From: Asparagopsis taxiformis
Taxonomy: Eukaryota > Rhodophyta > Florideophyceae > Bonnemaisoniales > Bonnemaisoniaceae
Length of the DNA: 64,000 nucleotides
Direction: 5' to 3'
NCBI GenBank assembly: GCA_030407315.1
Contig: JALQPE010002660.1
Span: forward strand, 19,922 to 83,921
Below the pieces are notes generated by a model, which had not been told where the DNA came from, did no database searches, and saw nothing but the letters and a program-made list of their open reading frames with translations. Position 1 is the first letter of the stretch. Each line of letters opens with the position of its first letter. Shown here piece by piece: positions 35,530 to 47,107 of the stretch. The position numbers and the translations under genes are program-made.

Positions 35530-38042
35530 ATGAACGTCTCACCGGTGTCATTCCTACTCACCATGCATCTTGATCAACCGATATACTCGTCTTGCAGCCA
35601 TCTCTTTTCCACGCTACCTGCAAATCTAACTACCGTTCAGAGATCATTCGTTCTGCTCCCACAGCAGATGGCTCCGCGTTTTCATCTCGCCGAAGCTAGG
35701 AATGACGCACTGGAGAAAGCCGAATCATACATGAAATCTCTTTCTAGGGACTCCGAATCAGAACACGCTCCTTCTGTTGAAACCATATCTATGCCGCGTA
35801 GCCACGATGAAGTGATGCATGGAATAGTGGGTACTTCTTCCGACTCTTTCCGATCCACGGCTTCGATGTATAAACCATTTTCACGACTACAACACAGGAA
35901 GAATTATGAAAGTGTGACGAGGTCCAGTTCAGTTCGTCAAAAGAGCAGCATGCTAGAGAGGCGGGTGAAGTTCAGTTTGTCACTGCCCAAAACAGATATA
36001 AGAAGAATACCATGCTGCAATAAGGGATGCTTCAGAAAAACCGACCATGTTTTCCTTCGGAATGAAGCAGAACGAGTTTTGTTGTACAACAGGGACGATC
36101 GCCGCAGGTATCTGCACGCTCTACTGGAACCAAACAGTAACCGGTTCTACTTCTCTGGGAAGCCTGTGTGTTGCGAATTCCTAGAGTACAGCTTCAAGTT
36201 TTCACGACACCTGCAGACCTCGGTAAAGAAAGCTTGCCAGAATGGGAGTCTTCCATTTATGGCTTCTCCGAAACGAATTTCTGGCTCTCCACATAGAGAT
36301 GCAGTGATCTGCTTCCTTGAACGCTTGTCTGCCTCGACTGCTGATATGATGCCAGACAGTGGAGAGAAGCATCTGCCTCTTTTCGAGAAGAAGGCTGTGT
36401 ACGAGATGTTCTGCGACCAATTTACGTTATTATACTCGAACCGGAACCCACCAACTTTGAGCTACTTCTACAACACCTGGAACACGTTTTGTGCGAATAT
36501 CAAGGTTCGGCGTGTCCAGAGGTTCACGAAATGTTCGGAATGTGAGTACATACGTGATAAACTGGAAGCCATCGGGACAGATATTCAACGCACTGCTCCG
36601 CTTCTGGAACGTCGCCAGCGTCATATCGAGATGGTGGCACGGGAACGCAGGGAGTATCAAAAGAAGTGTGAAGAAGCGTCACTATATCCCTCCAGGTTCA
36701 CGTCTCTGATCGTAGACGGGGCTGATCAATCAGGATACGGTCTTCCCCATTTCACGGTATGTACAAAAGCGACTGTTGGTCATAGTTTGAAGGTGAGACT
36801 CATAGGTGTTCTCGAACATGGTGTCCGAAAGCATCTTTCGTTGTACACACTTACTGCTGAATTCGAAACTGGGGCAAATCATATCATCGAGGCAATTCAC
36901 AGGACTCTTACCAAAAGGCTATGGGTTCGAGTCTTCAGGGAACACTGTACTTGCAGGTAGACAATTGCACGAGAGAGAACAAGAACACGTTTCTGTTTTG
37001 CTATCTAGAATGTCTCGTTGCTTGGGGTGTGTTTGAAGAAGTACACGCTTCTTTCCTACCCATCGGCCACACCCATGCAGACATCGACCAGGCCTTTAGC
37101 TGTACCTCTCGCAGGCTACGTTCCCACAACGCCGTCACTATGGAAGATTTAGTTGAACAACTCAGAGTGTCCTATACTCCGGAACCCTCTGTCTCTCGTA
37201 TGTTGCACGTGGCAAACTTCTCCGGTCTCTGCCGGAGTGAGAATTCGGTTGGAAAAGTGCATGCTTTCTCAAAATTCAGATACTTCAGGTTTCACCGATC
37301 CCAAGATACAGGAAAAAGTTATGACTTCTACAGAACTGCATGCGATGTTAAGATATTTTGTGAAGACAACTGGAAGCCTCTCCCAGTTCTCACTCCGGGG
37401 CTGAATGGTTTCCTGGTTAAGCCTCCTGAACTGAAACGAACACCGAGTAATATCATACGTTCTCCTCCAGATCGACATGAGGTCCTGCTCCGTTTTCGTT
37501 CGGAAGAGAGCAGGGTCAGTAACAATTCTAAAATGGATCAGCTACATGAGCTTCTACGACAGGTTTATGAGGAAAGGGAAGATTCTTTTCATTGGAACCT
37601 CACCGAATGTTTCGAGATGAATGGCATGTATCGAAAAGGGAATCGGACCGTCGTCCCGATGGAGGAGGAACTCATGTCGACTGCAGATTGCATACCACTA
37701 TCAGACTTGCCCTACTCGGTGAATCGCTTCGTGGCTGTAAATGGAGAAGACTGTACTACTGAGATGCCGTTCTGGCTAGGACAAATTATGAGTTGTAAGA
37801 AAAACAACGAAGGGGTTATTTGTCAGCTGTGTGTTCGGTGGTACGAGGTCTACGATGGAAGAGACGCATGGTCAGGTAAGTATAGGCCTGCCATGCTTCG
37901 CAAGGGGAGAACAACAGTGGCTTGGAAGGGACATATTTCGGTTGACACCGTCATTGCAGAGTTCCCTTCACTAACAAACAAGATGATAAGAGCTGGGGTA
38001 GAGAAAGAGATCAGGTCAGGCCTGGCGTCTATTCCGAAGTAA
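35530..38042 (+). pseudogene. DUF7869-type transposase with one -1 shift
   Basis: Frames 35530-36960 and about 36905-38042 form one protein. An in-frame ATG at 35668 (MAPRFHLAEARND) is the likelier start. Residues after it include a Cys-rich segment (PCCNKGC), then SECEYIRDKL, a first acidic site in LIVDGADQSGYGLP, a second in LYLQVDNCTRENKN, and LPIGHTHADIDQAFS. This series is typical of the RNase-H-like proteins called DUF7869, which behave as transposases in algae and animals. A C-terminal module (PFWLGQI...VRWYE) resembles SH3- or chromo-type readers. The -1 shift near 36915 sits at CCAAAAGG and is not a correctly phased slippery site, so loss of one A is the simplest cause. A core-less relative is at 31334-32415. 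Confidence 0.7.
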
Positions 38043-38120
38043 AAACGCCTCGTCTTCGACGACACGAGTAGTTCAATCAACTTTGTTATCCTATTCAATC
38101 AATATGAAAAAACATCTCTC

Positions 38121-41120
38121 ATGTTCAATCAACTTCAGAAAGTTGGATTCTGGTTTGGAAAGTACGTTCTGTTCATAGCGAAATCAGTGTTGAGGGGTGT
38201 TTTGAGCGACCTATTCGTTCGCACAGCAGTTGTTCCCATTGACAGCGATGGGAAAAAGGGTTTGAAGCACATTTATGTACCTGATGGAACAGCAATTCGA
38301 ATCCGATGTCATCCAGGAGCTCGTCAGGTTGCCGTCATCGAAAGAGCAAAAGGGTTCAGGAAGAGTGACAGAGATGGTGGGAAACCGAAGAGGAGAAGAG
38401 CGGCGGTTACGTCGTTGTGGTAACTTCATGCTAGGACCATAGTTACCTATGAGGCTCGACACGACGGTGAGCATGATGTGCATGTCGAAAAATATCTGCA
38501 GCCGCGAATGTCACATCTATTGGAATGGGAGAGGCAGCATGCTCTGCGAGCGATATCGCAATGTGTAATCGGAGCAGGAGCCAAGGGAAAAGGAACACGA
38601 GCTGGGGACGTGATAACCGTTCTATTACCAATTGGAATGGAAGAGGGTGATATTGTTCCACACGTCGTATTGGTGAACAGGTATTTGAAAGAGCAGGTCG
38701 GAGAAGCATCCACCATGTTACTTTGCTTTTCACCGGGCGCGAGCTTTGCTGAAGCCAGAAACCCGCCCGATAGACTAGGAAGCCCCAACTATGAAGAAAT
38801 TCGTGTTTCAGGGGTGTTCTCGGATGGTTTCGGAGACCACAGGTCGCAATGGCACCCAGCGTCTCCGCGAGAAGATGCACCATGTTGGGGAAAGCTGGAG
38901 GATGGTCGAAACTACTTTGTTTACCGATTTCTCCTTTACACGGATGACTTTGAACCATTCACAAGCAGGAAGGGAAGTTTTGGTGGATGCTATATGTTAC
39001 CTCTCAATCTACCGCCTCGGAAAAGGGGAAGCTACCAAGCGGTTCGAGTGATTGGTTTGCCACCTCCGGGAGTGTCCACAAATTGTGTATTGCGATATAT
39101 CGTTCAAGATATAGTGCGAGGAAGCACAGAGGGTTTCCCAACGAAAAATGCAGAGGGAGAAGATGTTGTGGTATTTCTAGACCCAGTGAGGAGCATTGGA
39201 GACTATCCTGCAGTTTCACATACCCTGGATGTTCTTGGACACACATCAAACTCTCCGTGCCACATCTGCAGTTTCCGCAAATATGACCTGAGTAGTACTG
39301 GTGGCACGAAGAATGCATACACTTCGGTAGTGAACGGGCAAACATCGACGCATGCCAGGAGCAAGTATCGGAATGCATCGACACGTAAGGATGCCACAGA
39401 AACCCAGCTTCGCACTCTCGGACTGGCTGCAGAAGAAGGAGAAGATTTACCATTTCATGTCCTGAGCACTTCCTTGGAAGCAGTGCAGGAAGAAGTACCG
39501 AAGACGGAAAACGGAGTTTCAGTTGTCCCAGCAATTTTTGACCCGTACCGTTCCGCAGTGATAGCACCTGACCATCTATTGTCTGGACTGGCACAAGATG
39601 TACTGAACGCTTGTATTTCAGCTGCCAGCCCACGAATTCGAGAGGTAGCTGAATTGCAAATTCTGGGCGCTCTGAAGAAGTTCAGGATGGGAAGGCAGAA
39701 CCGTTTATTTGGAACCAACAATCTGCTTTCCATGAACATGAGTGACATATTCAGTGTGCTGCTGATAGCACCTATGGCATTCGAAAACGCAGCTCGAATG
39801 ATGGATGGGAAAGGGGAAGGTCATCGTGAAAAATTTGATGGGGCCGTCAAACTAGTAGTGATGTTTCAGAAGCTGGTTTCGTGTATTAGTTTCATGCCCG
39901 TATGGTGGAAAGACGGTCCACATGAAGTAGAGACGGCTGACGGAGAAGGTGGCAGGAATGAATACATTCTGGGAAGAACCGTAGACTACGTGGAGACGTT
40001 GAATGAGTATTGTCGGAAAGTGAAGGGAGCAGGAGCACATTTGGACAAGCCTAATGTTCATCGTCTTGTCGAGTTTTGTGTTCATACGCTTCCTGCCTAC
40101 GGCTCTGTGAAGCACGTGCAGGAGCTTATATTCGAACGGATGCATCAGCCGCTGAAGAAAGGTGTGAGAATGTCCAATCACCAAAGCGAACAGCTTTCAG
40201 CGCTGGAATTAGTTCTTGCGGATGACTGGCAGACGAGAGTGGCCATTGTTTTGCGCGAAATCGGCATGGAGCCACAACATTGGTCCTCGTCCGAATGCTC
40301 TCAAATGGTCAACGTTCTTTCACAGGAGCTAGGGAGAGAAATAGATGTGGAAGACGAGGTAGTGAAAAACTGCTTCCAGGAACCGGTTCTCCAGCTTCTC
40401 TCCCAGCGTCGAGGAAAGATATTGTCGGCGGATGGTGAAATTGTGACGTGGAGAGGGCATGGAGGAATATCTATTGACGAGGTCAAGGAGTACATGAATG
40501 GAAAATGTGATATGGCAGAGGGTGCTGTAGGTGTTTTCAAACGGTTCTTTACCGAAAGGTACGGAAGCGGAACAAGCGGGTGTGGAAAGTATGCCGAATG
40601 GGTGAGAAGAGTTTCTAGAAGCACTACGACAGAGTGGGGAAGGAAAACAGTGCAGAGGTCTGGCTCTCTAGAATCAGGAGCTATCATCCATGCTGTTTGC
40701 CCTGAACAGAGGATATGTGAGGATGGTGCAACTTCACAAGCGATTCTGTACCCGGCGTCTCGTCTCACATCAGAGATAATGCGGGGAAGAATTAATTATG
40801 AACCGCGGTTTTTTATTGTTCTAGCGTTCTTTATCCTGAGGAACGAGAGTGCGAGAGATGAGCAAGGTACAGCTTATGGAGTTTGCCTGGGTTTGCAAAA
40901 AACTGATGAAGGAGTGTTCAAGGTCGAAGAGAGGCGACGAACAGTAATTGTGGAGATGAGTGAGGGAGTCACTGAGGTGTTTGGTATGCACTATTGCAAT
41001 GGGAGTGTATGCGAATATGATGAGAACATGAGGGAGGTAAGGCACGGACCCGGACTGCTGGAGGGTGGAGAGATATATGCACTATGTAGGCGAGACGGAT
41101 TTCCACCGAGGGCTGCATGA
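38121..41120 (+). CDS. tnp2/Plavaka-like transposase, family A relative
   Basis: An 880-codon frame runs from about 38478 to a TGA at 41120. The same frame is open upstream from 38121 except for one TAA (38421-38423), and its VVPIDSDG...YVPDG segment looks coding, so the natural start is probably above the stop. Conserved blocks are GGCYMLPL (about 38985), PPGVSTN, SIGDYPAVSH with CHIC (39190-39270), FDPYRSAVIAPDHLLSGL (about 39540-39590), and HRLVEF...FERMHQPLKKG (40065-40160). These match the transposase at 2062-6108 across the whole length. The role would be transposition. AATAAA follows at about 41133. It begins only 78 bp after the DUF7869 gene, so one element has probably inserted beside another. 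Confidence 0.7.
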
Positions 41121-41240
41121 TTTTTAGGGAAGAATAAAATGAATAACCAGATGCATCACATATGAATTGTACACTCTAGGGCGGTGGTGGATTGGTGCAA
41201 AGTAGTGGGGAGAGGATCTGAGAGGATGGAGGGAGGTATG

Positions 41241-41684
41241 CTTACAGCAAAGTCATCGTTACGATGACTTTGCTGTAAGAAAACGTTTCCATTACAGTGG
41301 CCAAGAATGTTTTACCGGGTAAAAAAATCGTGGCAGCTGTAATGATTTGCTTTCTTACAGCAAAGTCATCGTAACGATGACTTTGCTGTAAGGAACCGTT
41401 TCCTTGCAGTGGCCGAAGAATTTTTTACCGGGTAAAAAATCAGCAAGAAATTTTACCGGGTAAAAAATTGTGGCCGCTGTAATGATTTGCTTTCTTACAG
41501 CAAAGTCATCGTAACGATGACTTTGCTGTAAGGAACCGTTTCCTTGCAGTGGCCAAAGAATTTTTTACCGGGTAAAAAATCAGCAAGAAATTTTACCGGG
41601 TAAAAAAATTGTGGCTGCTGTAATGATTTGCTGTAAGAAAACGTTTCATTACAGCGGCCACAATTTTTTTACCCGGTAAAGAAA
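41241..41684. mobile_element. Palindrome-array MITE, copy i
   Basis: Three copies of a 39-bp palindrome, CTTACAGCAAAGTCATCG and its complement around TTA/TAA (41241, 41354, 41494), alternate with TTTTTACCGGGTAAAAA palindromes and TGTAATGATTTGC spacers. Related arrays lie at 45808, 46583 and 51218. Confidence 0.8.
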
Positions 41685-42470
41685 TGTCCAGAGGACCTGC
41701 TCGTTGTAAGGAATATTGATCAACTGACGAAGAGGAAGCATTTTGAATCGACTAGGGTAGGAACGCAATGAGATTTGGTATGCAAGAAAACTGAATCGCA
41801 GTAGTGAATAGGTAGTTGAAATGAATTCATATTGATGTTCGTTGGTGTATTGTCCACTGGAGCACATTGAAAACCATTTATATGATCACCGTTTAAATAG
41901 TCAATGAATCCTTTGCAGCCGAGTACGCTAATAGGAAGAAATTCAAGCAGTGGCCTGCACGGGAACCGTTTATTTGTGAGTAGCAAAAGTTAGTGTAGAA
42001 ATGAATTTTTCAGACTTGTAGGAGAGGTGGATCGTAGTAAATGTATAAAACTCACGTAGAATCGATTGATAGGAATCAATGGTACGGAAGAAGAAGCGAG
42101 GTGGAGAGTGTGGATGAAATAGGTTGTTGGAATATGAATGATAATTGACGTGGTGAGGTAAACGGGTTCGATTGCATTATATGCGCTAGAGGTACATACT
42201 ATTAGGTGTAGATTGATGGAAAGGGCTAAACGCTTTGTGGAGGTACTATCCTGATAGTATCAGGATCAGGTAGAGTCAGAGGTGCTGAGCGGGTGCAGCG
42301 TAAGGTTCATCAGGACTGAAGGTAGGTAGGGAATGTCTTGTCCGGACAGTATATGAGAGGAAGCTGAGAGACGGGAAGCGCACTCGGAGGTACCACAATT
42401 GTGGATTTCATCGTCTACACAACATTTGAACAGAGAACCGATTGAACGAACTGAGATTGCAGGGATTACA
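41685..42470. other. Non-coding stretch, probable 5' region
   Basis: Nothing supportable is seen. It is AT-rich and lies between the palindrome array and the ParB-dioxygenase start at 42471. A short CCTGATAGTATCAGG palindrome is at 42250-42264. Confidence 0.4.
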
Positions 42471-45400
42471 ATGGGAGACAATAGTATCATGAATACTACA
42501 GCGGAGAAGAGCAATTCTCCTTCTGCTGAAGAGAAAAGCATCACTATTGCTCAGTACAGCTCTTCTAAAGTGCAAGTTGATCCTCGCAAAGTGAAATTTC
42601 CGACAGTGACCTCCTGTTTGGTGCGACCGGGTCGTGTAAACGAACTGGCCAGCATTTTCATGGATAGAGGTTTCTCTACCACTGGAACTATGATTACAGT
42701 CTGCAAAATGGAAGATAACGAAGGAGACGAGTTTTACTGCATCGATGGCTCTCATCGCATAGCTGCTCTGCAACTATGCCTGGAGAAGTACTCAGGAAAG
42801 AACAGGGATTCCTTGGAATTGGTTTGGGTACAACAGTTGATTGCGCCGAACGGGCGTCTAATTTTCGATGCGCTGGAGGTTCTGAAACTGTCTCTCGAAG
42901 CCAATATACAAACTCACGATGTCGCTTCTGTGAGCATTGCCGACAATGTGTGTGCGGTCATAGAGTTTCTCAGGTTTTCCAACCAGATGGATCTTCCTGT
43001 TGTCCGGCTTATTCTATTCTGAAAGAAGTGAGCTATATTCTGCCGTCCGACAGGAACCGTTCGGAGAACTCGTATAGGCAGTACATCAACATTGCGAAGG
43101 GGTTCAATCGCACAGACAGCGTTGCTTTCGTGTACTGGAGCTCTATCCCTAGCGTTTACAATGCTTTGGATAGGAACAGAGAAATCGAGGATGCAAGAAC
43201 CGAGGGAAGAGATCCGGACTTTTCTCGAATTGACTCTGCCGATATGTACGGGTGCGTGCTCGATCTTATCAATAACGCAATATTCCGCAATGGCACGGAC
43301 GGACGAGGGACGCGCGATAAGGAGTGGTTCCAATGGTTTGTGCTCGAGATGACAGCGTAGTGGACAAGGATGAGGAGGAAGAGAGGACTTGTCAGAAATA
43401 TCGGAAGCGGAAGTCCGTTCACAATGCGCACTTGGCTACTGGCTCTGTTGGCCATCTATGATATGGCAGAGGTCGTCCGCAAATGGTTGAACTCTGCAAC
43501 GATGGAGGAATTCGTGCGACGGATTTGGCAGCAGAAAACGCGAAGGAGGTCGGGGATAATGATCATCGCATTGGAGAGCGCATTGTATTCGTCCTTGTCG
43601 ACTTTCATGACGACGTGGTAGACAGTAGCAGTCTGAGAACCAAGAACGGGATGTATACAAACAGTTTTTACGACAAACTGGAATATGCTACCGGATAAAG
43701 GCATGCAGGAGACGAAAGCGGAGGAGGAGAGGGAACGGAATCGCATGACCCCCGGAGAAATAGAAAAAGCACTTGTTGCTGGCGCCAGAGCAGAAGACGA
43801 AGAAGCACCTACTGCCGCAGAACAGGGAAATAATTCTACAGAGAAGGAAACGGTGGAAACTTCTGGTCCTGTTCAAGCAGAAGAAGGAGTATCTGCCGAA
43901 GCCCAAGTAGAGCAGGAAGTTTCTGCTGTTGTGGAGGAAGAACAGGAAATTACTCCAAATGTGGTGGCTGAAGAAGTGATTCCTGCTGTCGCGACGAAAG
44001 CAATAGAAGAGGCACCTCTGAGCACCCCGAAAGAAGCAGAAGACCGTCCTGCCGCAGCAAAAGAGGGAGGACAGGAACGTCCTGCCACGCGTCTTGCAGC
44101 AGCTGAGAAGAGGGAAGCAGAACGTCTTGCTGTTCTCCAAAAAGAACAGGAACGTCTTTGAGCTTCAAGGGCAGAGCGGGAAAGTCTTGCCAGGGATAAT
44201 TCGCCGGGAAGGATTGTCAGAGAAGATCTTCCTCAGGGAAGGAAACAAAGCGGCGATACGCAAAGTCTGGATATCAACTTGGACAATAGTGGTCGCATGG
44301 ACATAGACACGCCTGGACAACAAGCTGGAGATGCGCAGAACCGCTCTGTGATATTGAAACTTCGAATCAGGACACCAGAAACTAACAGCACTAGCCCGGC
44401 AGAAGCGGACAAGGAGAATTCGGGAAGAAGCAGGAGTTCTGGTGGAAGCGGCGATGAAAACGAGTCCAGGTTGCATAAGAAGCGAAGAAGGGAAGATACT
44501 AGCGCGAAGTTTTCTGAGCCCAATACGCCGGATGACAACATTGAGATTGGGCCTCCCCGGGAAAAGAAGAGTAGAGTCAATGCAAGAAAACGAACGACTG
44601 GAGAAGAAGCACCACTCTTCACTGACGAGCAAGAAAACTCCCTTCCAGACCGCACATTCGCAGAGGAGATACCTGAGAAGCTGCCTTTATGCGTTCCTTC
44701 CAACTCGAGAATGAAGTATTATATCACAGAAGAAGACATTGATACAATCCGGACGGAGATAATGGAAGCAGCTGCAGGCTACTCTACTTTGGTATGTCCC
44801 CTCGGTTCTTGTGAAAGCCAACAATACTTCAGCTACCAGAGAAGAATGATCGACGAGCTTGGTTACGTGGTGTTGCAAGACATTTTCTCTTCTACTACAG
44901 TGGGAGCAGCTACGCACGAGTTATTCACACAGATGGCCAGCACATTCCAAGGTACTACAAGTGGCTCAAGTGCAAGTCAGAAGAACCCGTGGAAACCACT
45001 TCGACCGAAAGACAGCACTGGTGTATTCAAGACGGACCGGAAAAGCATCTGCGATGACCTTGAGCAAGAAAGCGCGCGGCAGTACAGGAACAAGCTGATT
45101 CTGGAGCTAGGTAAGGCGATTTGTGCGGAGAACCTGAAGCTCGGGTTTGGAAGAGAAGAAGCGGTGGTCTTTCCAGAAACGGGTCTTCGTCTGATTTTGA
45201 CCGCAGAAGGTAGTCAGGAGCAACTTATGCATACCGATGTTCCCGTCCGTGAGGGAACTGGAACTGGTCCTCTCAACTCGCCATCATATTTCATGATGGC
45301 TGCTGGTGCGGATGGGTTCATCATTCGTATCGCCAAGTTCAGCCATGTGTGCCTAAGTCATCCAGCGAAAGACAAGTACCGCGTGCCAGTGACGAACGTG

Positions 45401-45589
45401 CGCATCCCACCGTATTCCCTGCTTGTATGCCGAACGGACGTGTATCACGGAGGAATGGGATTCGCGGAGGGTCGTTCTTCGGTGAGGTACCAGCATCCTA
45501 TCCGGTCCCATCTATCACTGCGAACTTCCAGGGAGAAGTTGCTACAGCCTCCCTTCAATGTCAACTACTGGGAGCGTTTAGATATCTGA
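42471..45589 (+). pseudogene. ParB-domain and 2OG-Fe(II) dioxygenase protein, copy 1
   Basis: I start at the ATG 42471. Residues 20-100 show a ParB/sulfiredoxin-like fold ending in YCIDGSHRIAAL (DGSHR at 42744). A helical region follows (YINIAKGF, YWSSIPS, FVLEMTA), then an acidic, Glu/Ala-rich linker (43700-44160). From about 44710 comes a dioxygenase domain: SRMKYYI, THELFTQM, GLRLIL, HTD (45230-45238), PPYSLLV, a second His in YHGG (45445) and Arg-x-His (RSH, 45503). The frame changes by -1 near 43015 and again at about 43480 and 43690, and stops occur at 43358 (TAG) and 44159 (TGA). The dioxygenase part itself (44279-45589) is one intact frame. Copy 2 has the same order, which supports a single ancestral gene of about 1050 codons. 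Base oxidation is an inference. Confidence 0.65.
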
Positions 45590-45807
45590 TGAAATTAGTT
45601 CTTAATAGCATTCTATGGCAGGCATCAAGGCCGCCTTCAAGTAAACGATGAAAGTTAGGCTAGTACATGACGTTTGCGTATGTAGACGGGTCAGGAGATA
45701 TACAATACTCAATTTAATATGAGAAGGGGAGGAAACTATGGCGGCACTACTTAGAATAGAACAAGGTAATATCGCAGTCGTCTTGGTTGCAACATTGAGG
45801 TGAGGAA

Positions 45808-46046
45808 GGCTTACAGATGATGCAGTTTCGCTGGGGTGCTGACAGCAAAGTCATCGTACGATGACTTTGCTGTAAGAAATCAAATCATTACAGCGGCCAC
45901 AATTTTTTACCGGGTAAAAAATTCTTGCTGATTTTTTACCCGGTAAAATTTTCTCACCACTGTAATCAAACCTTTCCTTACAGCAAAGTCATCGTAACGA
46001 TGACTTTGCTGTAAGCATCCCGGGTAAACGGCTTCGGCTGTAAGCG
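45808..46046. mobile_element. Palindrome-array MITE, copy ii
   Basis: It opens GGCTTACAGATGATGCAGTTT and closes with the matching GTAAACGGCTTCGGCTGTAAGC. It holds two copies of the AAAGTCATCG palindrome (45841, 45977) and TTACCGGGTAA palindromes. Its right flank (46015-46100) is an inverted match of 51170-51250. Confidence 0.8.
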
Positions 46047-46582
46047 GTTGGGAGTTTCGTCCGTCTCCCACCCTGGGAAGGGTGAGAAGGAAGTGTGGAG
46101 CCGGGAACATCGTACAACGATGGTTTGGACGGCTGTTGACGGCTCTGGGGAGCACTCTGCGTCGTGCAAGCCTGGTTTGCGCTGGCTGCACTACCTGGTA
46201 TTGAACGGTTCTGTGCGCAAAGTTTACTCATGAAGGAGGTAGGGTGTTGTGTACCACACCAACCATAGTTACTAACATTTGCAGTGTACTCTAGTGATGT
46301 AATTATTATTCTAGTTTCTAACTATACAATGATATTAAGTAAGTCAGATGTGCACAGAGCATGGTCTAAGCCTAGCACGGTAGAGAAAGATGGAAGAAAG
46401 ATTGAAGGGTAGGCATGCAGAAGTATGAAGGCAGCAGTATGTGTAGACTATGGCAGTGGTAAGAAAATATTTCATGCACCAAAGGGTGGGCAGAGTGACA
46501 TTAGAGACGTGGTGTGTAGGGGGAAGGTAGGTGGAGATGATGAAGGAGGACAACAGAAATGAGAGCGAGGGTTGAGACCAAC

Positions 46583-46906
46583 GGCTTACAGATGGAGCAG
46601 TTTACCAGGGATGCTTACAGCAAAGTCATCGTTACGATGACTTTGCTGTAAGGAAAGGTTTCATTACAGTGGCCATGATTTCTTTACCCGGTAAAAATTC
46701 CTGGCCGCTGTAATGAAAACGTTTTCTTACAGCAAAGTCATCGTAACGATGACTTTGCTGTCAGGAAACAAAACATTACAGTAGCCATGATTTCTTTACC
46801 CGGTAAAAAAATCCTGGCCTCTGTAATGAAACGTTTCCTTACAGCAAAGTCATCGTAACGATGGCTTTGCTGTAAGGATCCTTGGTAAACTGCCTGAGCT
46901 GTAATT
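46583..46906. mobile_element. Palindrome-array MITE, copy iii
   Basis: Its ends are inverted repeats: GGCTTACAG...GCAGTTTACCAGGGAT on the left and ATCCTTGGTAAACTGC...CTGTAA on the right. Three AAAGTCATCG palindromes (46613, 46726, 46838) lie inside. Confidence 0.85.
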
Positions 46907-47107
46907 GTCGTACAACGAAAAGTGATGTGGAAGGTTCGGATTGGTCAACCGCTGAATATCATTACCAGGGTGTATACTAATAGAATATGTCAGTTCTCTA
47001 AGTTTCGCCTATCTTACTCAGCTTACGCAGCAAAACAGCTTGTCGTTCAGATCTTCTTCTCTCTTTCTCAATCTTTCACTCTTCTTCCTCAATCACTCAC
47101 CAAAGCA

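Larger units (their letters stand above)
45590..47107. other. Spacer between the two ParB-dioxygenase genes
   Basis: No gene is seen. Two palindrome arrays (45808-46046 and 46583-46906) take up much of it. A pyrimidine-rich run (47045-47100, CTTCTTCTCTCTTTCTC type) just before the ATG at 47108 looks like a 5' leader. Confidence 0.5.

Noticed and set aside
38211..38958. Minus-strand frames opposite the start of the second transposase
   Set aside because: They are antisense shadows; only a short stretch near 38150-38190 matches the antisense of 26.0 kb, too little for a gene.
41241..41684. Rho-independent-like terminators
   Set aside because: The hairpins occur in arrays with matching outer ends and recur at four loci, so they fit a MITE family in a eukaryote better than terminators.
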